Assembly (NCBI GenBank): GCA_002417825.1
Contig: DICX01000005.1
Coordinates: 1-9,348 of the forward strand
DNA: 9,348 nucleotides
Source: Lactobacillus sp. UBA5815
Lineage (GTDB): Bacteria > Bacillota > Bacilli > Lactobacillales > Lactobacillaceae
Direction of reading: 5' to 3'
This document shows positions 7,095 through 9,348 of this stretch, piece after piece (positions within the stretch are counted from its first letter, which is position 1; each line of letters starts with the position of its first letter). The translations under genes and the position numbers were made by a program. A model generated the notes under the pieces. It ran no database searches. It saw only the letters and a program-made list of their open reading frames with translations, and had not been told where the DNA came from.

Positions 7095-7973
7095 ATGAAA
7101 ATTGGCGTCTTAACCGATAGCTCAGCTTATTTGACTGCTGAACAATGCCAAAAATATCAGATTAAAGTGATGCCTATTCCCCTAATTTGGGGTGAAAAGA
7201 CTTATCGCGATATGGTTGATATTAGTGTATCCGAATTCTATCAAAAATTAAAAACGAGTACTGTTTTGCCAACCACATCACAGCCTTCTGCAGGAGAACT
7301 TAAAGCCTACATCGATGACTATGTCGAAAACGGATATACCGATGTTTTCGTGATTTCAATTTCAAGTGGGTTGTCAAGTTTCTATAATGCACTGAGTAGT
7401 TACGCCAAAACAGAAACAAGGCTTCATGTTCATGCGTTCGACTCAAAAATTACTTGTGCAGGATTAGGACAAATGGTAATTTTGGCAGCACGGTTAGTCC
7501 AAGAAGGCGCAAAACCACAAGAGATCGAAGCAAATTTGGAAAACCTTAGACAAACGACAGATGTTCGCTTTATGGTCGATAATCTTCAATACCTGAGACG
7601 TACTGGCCGCTTATCCAATGCATCCAGCTTCGTTGGCGGATTGCTTAAGATTAAGCCGATTTTAGGTATGGATGTTCAAGAGAAAGGCGAAATCTCTGCA
7701 ATCGCCAAAGAACGCCAAAATAAACGGGCATATGATCATATTAAACGAGATTTTTCGAGACTGATTCGAGATAAGTCATATCCAATTCAAGTCACTATTT
7801 TTGATGCGATGAATCCACAGGCAAAAAAAGAATGGCATGATGACTTTGCAAAAAGTTTTCCCAATGTCAAGATTTTAGAAAGCATCATTGGACCAGTCGT
7901 TGGTGTTCATGTTGGACAAGGAACGATGGCAATTATTTGGAGTCGTGATTTGGATGATTATTTCAAATCTTAA
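7095..7973 (+). CDS. DegV family fatty-acid-binding protein (FakB-like)
   Basis: A 292-residue cytosolic DegV protein. Characterised members (FakB) hold a fatty acid while the kinase FakA phosphorylates it for phospholipid synthesis. Motifs are in order: VLTDSSAYL (5-13), TTSQPS (60-65), ISSGLSSFYN (89-98), YLRRTGRLS (166-174), LKIKPIL (184-190) and GPVVGVHVGQG (266-276), with the His272 that is conserved in this family. All expected parts are present. The start at 7095 follows GAGAGGGG; an ATG at 7059 would add 12 unlikely residues. The gene is transcribed alone, divergent from the fhs operon, and ends at the terminator at 7990-8020. The specific fatty acid cannot be predicted. No FakA gene is in the window. 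Confidence 0.93.
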   Translation: MKIGVLTDSSAYLTAEQCQKYQIKVMPIPLIWGEKTYRDMVDISVSEFYQKLKTSTVLPTTSQPSAGELKAYIDDYVENGYTDVFVISISSGLSSFYNALSSYAKTETRLHVHAFDSKITCAGLGQMVILAARLVQEGAKPQEIEANLENLRQTTDVRFMVDNLQYLRRTGRLSNASSFVGGLLKIKPILGMDVQEKGEISAIAKERQNKRAYDHIKRDFSRLIRDKSYPIQVTIFDAMNPQAKKEWHDDFAKSFPNVKILESIIGPVVGVHVGQGTMAIIWSRDLDDYFKS

Positions 7974-7989
7974 ATGTGAATGTGAAACG

Positions 7990-8020
7990 AAAAAAGACGA
8001 TACACAGTATCGTCTTTTTT
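7990..8020. terminator. Bidirectional Rho-independent terminator between degV and the methyltransferase gene
   Basis: GACGATAC-ACA-GTATCGTC forms a perfect 8-pair stem with a 3-base loop. It is flanked by A6 on the left and T6 on the right, which can extend the stem. It therefore has a U-tract in both directions and can end transcripts of degV (rightward) and of the convergent methyltransferase gene (leftward, whose stop is at 8023). Confidence 0.9.
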
Positions 8021-8022
8021 GT

Positions 8023-9153
8023 TTAATGTCGGTTTGCCCAATATTGATAAAAATCAGTCCGCAGATTACCATTATATAATTTGCGCTTTTTAGTTGCACG
8101 TTTACCAAAAAACTTTTCAAATTCAAGGTCTGCAGTTAAATAATACTGACTGAAAGACGTCATTGGTCTAAAAACGGTTCCCATCTGTCGATAAAGTTGT
8201 TCAGCACTTTCTTCATCACGTAATCGTTTGCCGTAAGGCGGGTTGGCAATGATGATACCATTTTCTAAATCAGTGGCAAAATCTTTCACAGCAAGTTGCT
8301 TAAACGAAATATCTTGTAAAACACCTGCATTATTGGCATTCACCTTTGCGACAGCAAGAATAGATTGATCTAGATCACTTGCCCAAATCGGCGCATGTTC
8401 ATCACCGCTTTTGACTTCCGACTTGGCTTCTTCCAAAGCCATTTGATGCCATTTTGGATTCATCCAATCAAAAGAGTCGAAGGCAAATTGACGATTCATT
8501 CCAGGCGCGATATGTCGTGCTATCAAAGCTGCTTCAATAGCTATTGTTCCTGATCCAGTCATTGGATCGATAATGGGATGCGTGCCATTATAAGGCGTTA
8601 ATTCAAGTAAGCCAGCAGCGAAGTTTTCTTTCAAAGGCGCACCGCCATGTTCAATACGGTAGCCACGTTTGAACAAGCTTGATCCCGTTGTATCGAGTGA
8701 TACTCTCGCTTGATCTTTGTCCAATCGGATATCAAGCGGAAAAAGTCGACCTGTTTCTGGTAAAAAGCCCCTACGGTGATATTGTTTGCAAAGCTTATCT
8801 ACAATTGCTTTTTTGACAATTGATTGAATACCGGGCTCTGAATGCAGCTTGGAGCGGACAGATTGTCCTTTAACGGGGAAACGTGCATCTACAGGTAACA
8901 GCTGAGCCCAGTCTAAGGCAAACGTTTCATTGTATAACGTATCAAAATCAAGTGACTTGAATTCCTTTAGTAAAATTTTGATACGGTCTGCACTTCGCAA
9001 AAAAATATTTGTTTTCGCGATATCTAAATCTGTTCCTGAAAAGAAGACTCTCCCATTTTCGGTTTTAGTTTGATAACCCAATCTTTTGAGTTCTTTAGCC
9101 ACAACGCTTTCAAAGCCAACGCCCATTGTGGCATATAATTGATATGTCGTCAT
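8023..9153 (-). CDS. THUMP-domain class I SAM-dependent rRNA methyltransferase (RlmL/YpsC-like)
   Basis: A 376-residue protein of the RlmL N-terminal-half type, found as YpsC in Bacillus. An N-terminal ferredoxin-like and THUMP RNA-binding region covers about residues 1-160. The methylase domain follows, with SAM motif I DPMTGSGTIAIEAAL (196-210), an acidic second motif (ASDLDQSILAVAK about 258-270), and the catalytic NPPYGKRL (304-311) typical of N2-guanine or N6-adenine base methylation. It ends with a basic KRATKKRKLYNG tail. It probably methylates a 23S rRNA guanine, which is family inference. GGAG lies 7 bases before the ATG. The gene begins 24 bases past the rnpB terminator, with little room for its own promoter. 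The rnpB neighbourhood is typical of Bacilli. Confidence 0.92.
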   Translation of the reverse strand: MTTYQLYATMGVGFESVVAKELKRLGYQTKTENGRVFFSGTDLDIAKTNIFLRSADRIKILLKEFKSLDFDTLYNETFALDWAQLLPVDARFPVKGQSVRSKLHSEPGIQSIVKKAIVDKLCKQYHRRGFLPETGRLFPLDIRLDKDQARVSLDTTGSSLFKRGYRIEHGGAPLKENFAAGLLELTPYNGTHPIIDPMTGSGTIAIEAALIARHIAPGMNRQFAFDSFDWMNPKWHQMALEEAKSEVKSGDEHAPIWASDLDQSILAVAKVNANNAGVLQDISFKQLAVKDFATDLENGIIIANPPYGKRLRDEESAEQLYRQMGTVFRPMTSFSQYYLTADLEFEKFFGKRATKKRKLYNGNLRTDFYQYWANRH

Positions 9154-9176
9154 TTTTACGCTCCATTAATCACAAT

Positions 9177-9204
9177 AAAAAAGGTTGAGCTTTAAAGCTC
9201 AACC
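9177..9204 (-). terminator. rnpB Rho-independent terminator
   Basis: On the minus strand GGTTGAGC-TTTAAA-GCTCAACC forms an 8-pair stem with an AT loop that can pair further, followed by T6. It directly follows the RNase P RNA 3' end and precedes the methyltransferase gene. Confidence 0.85.
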
Positions 9205-9205
9205 T

Positions 9206-9348
9206 GCCCAATGCAAACTTCTATAAGCCACGTTCTGTTCCAGTAAGAGTTGGGCCTCTTGCTTTCAGCGATCATCTATCTTCATAAATTATGACCTCGC
9301 CTTTAGTTGGATTCCTTAGACGAAAGCGCCCCTACCAAATTTGGGTTG
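9206..9348 (-). ncRNA. rnpB: RNase P RNA, 3' portion (5' part beyond the window)
   Basis: This is the catalytic RNA that trims the 5' ends of tRNA precursors. On the minus strand the universally conserved blocks appear in the expected order: AGATAGATGATCGC (9268-9281), then ACAGAACGTGGCTTAT (9223-9238) close to the 3' end. An upstream GGTAGGGGCG segment and a GGCGAGGTC segment also fit bacterial RNase P RNA. A terminator hairpin follows immediately. The mature 3' end is estimated near 9206. Only about 143 bases are in the window. Confidence 0.9.

Noticed and set aside
7875..8126. Possible 83-residue minus-strand gene (and a 63-residue plus-strand one at 7888-8079)
   Set aside because: Both run across the degV end, the terminator and the end of the methyltransferase gene in other frames, and resemble no family.
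9177..9204. Inverted repeat as a mobile-element end
   Set aside because: Its position directly after the RNase P RNA 3' end and the following T6 fit a terminator. No transposase or target duplication is seen.

Overview
The window looks chromosomal and comes from a low-GC Gram-positive bacterium, most likely a lactic acid bacterium of the Lactobacillaceae (the Leuconostoc/Oenococcus side is a guess). The reasons are AT-rich DNA, strong AGGAGG-like ribosome binding sites, DegV and fhs genes, an lspA-rluD-carA-carB order, and an rnpB gene followed by a THUMP-type RNA methyltransferase. I see no insertion sequence, phage gene, CRISPR array, tRNA or rRNA.

Positions 1-6880 hold one tightly packed minus-strand operon. 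Its order is a small two-helix membrane protein, fhs (formate-tetrahydrofolate ligase), lspA (signal peptidase II), rluD-type pseudouridine synthase, a carA-like gene and a carB-like gene that runs off the left edge. Junctions are ATGA overlaps (three), a stop codon overlapped by the next Shine-Dalgarno sequence (fhs/lspA), or a 3-base gap (rluD/carA). One good extended -10 promoter precedes the first gene. No promoter or terminator is visible inside.

Positions 6881-7094 are a divergent control region with two inverted repeats. The degV gene (fatty-acid-binding protein) reads rightward from 7095 and ends at a bidirectional terminator (7990-8020). It shares this terminator with a convergent 23S rRNA-methyltransferase-like gene (8023-9153, minus). 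Upstream of that gene is the 3' end of rnpB (RNase P RNA) with its own terminator.

The main finding is the carA/carB pair. Both genes are intact and translationally coupled, but residues needed for carbamoyl phosphate synthesis are gone. The CarA-like protein has Gly where the glutaminase nucleophile Cys should be, and Asn in place of the triad His. The CarB-like protein has lost the glycine-rich ATP loops and the nucleotide-binding Arg in both ATP-grasp halves, plus the metal ligands Gln/Glu/Asn of the first half. The fold-defining segments and the reading frames are kept. This looks like a pseudoenzyme version of the whole CPSase complex rather than ordinary gene decay. Its function is unknown.
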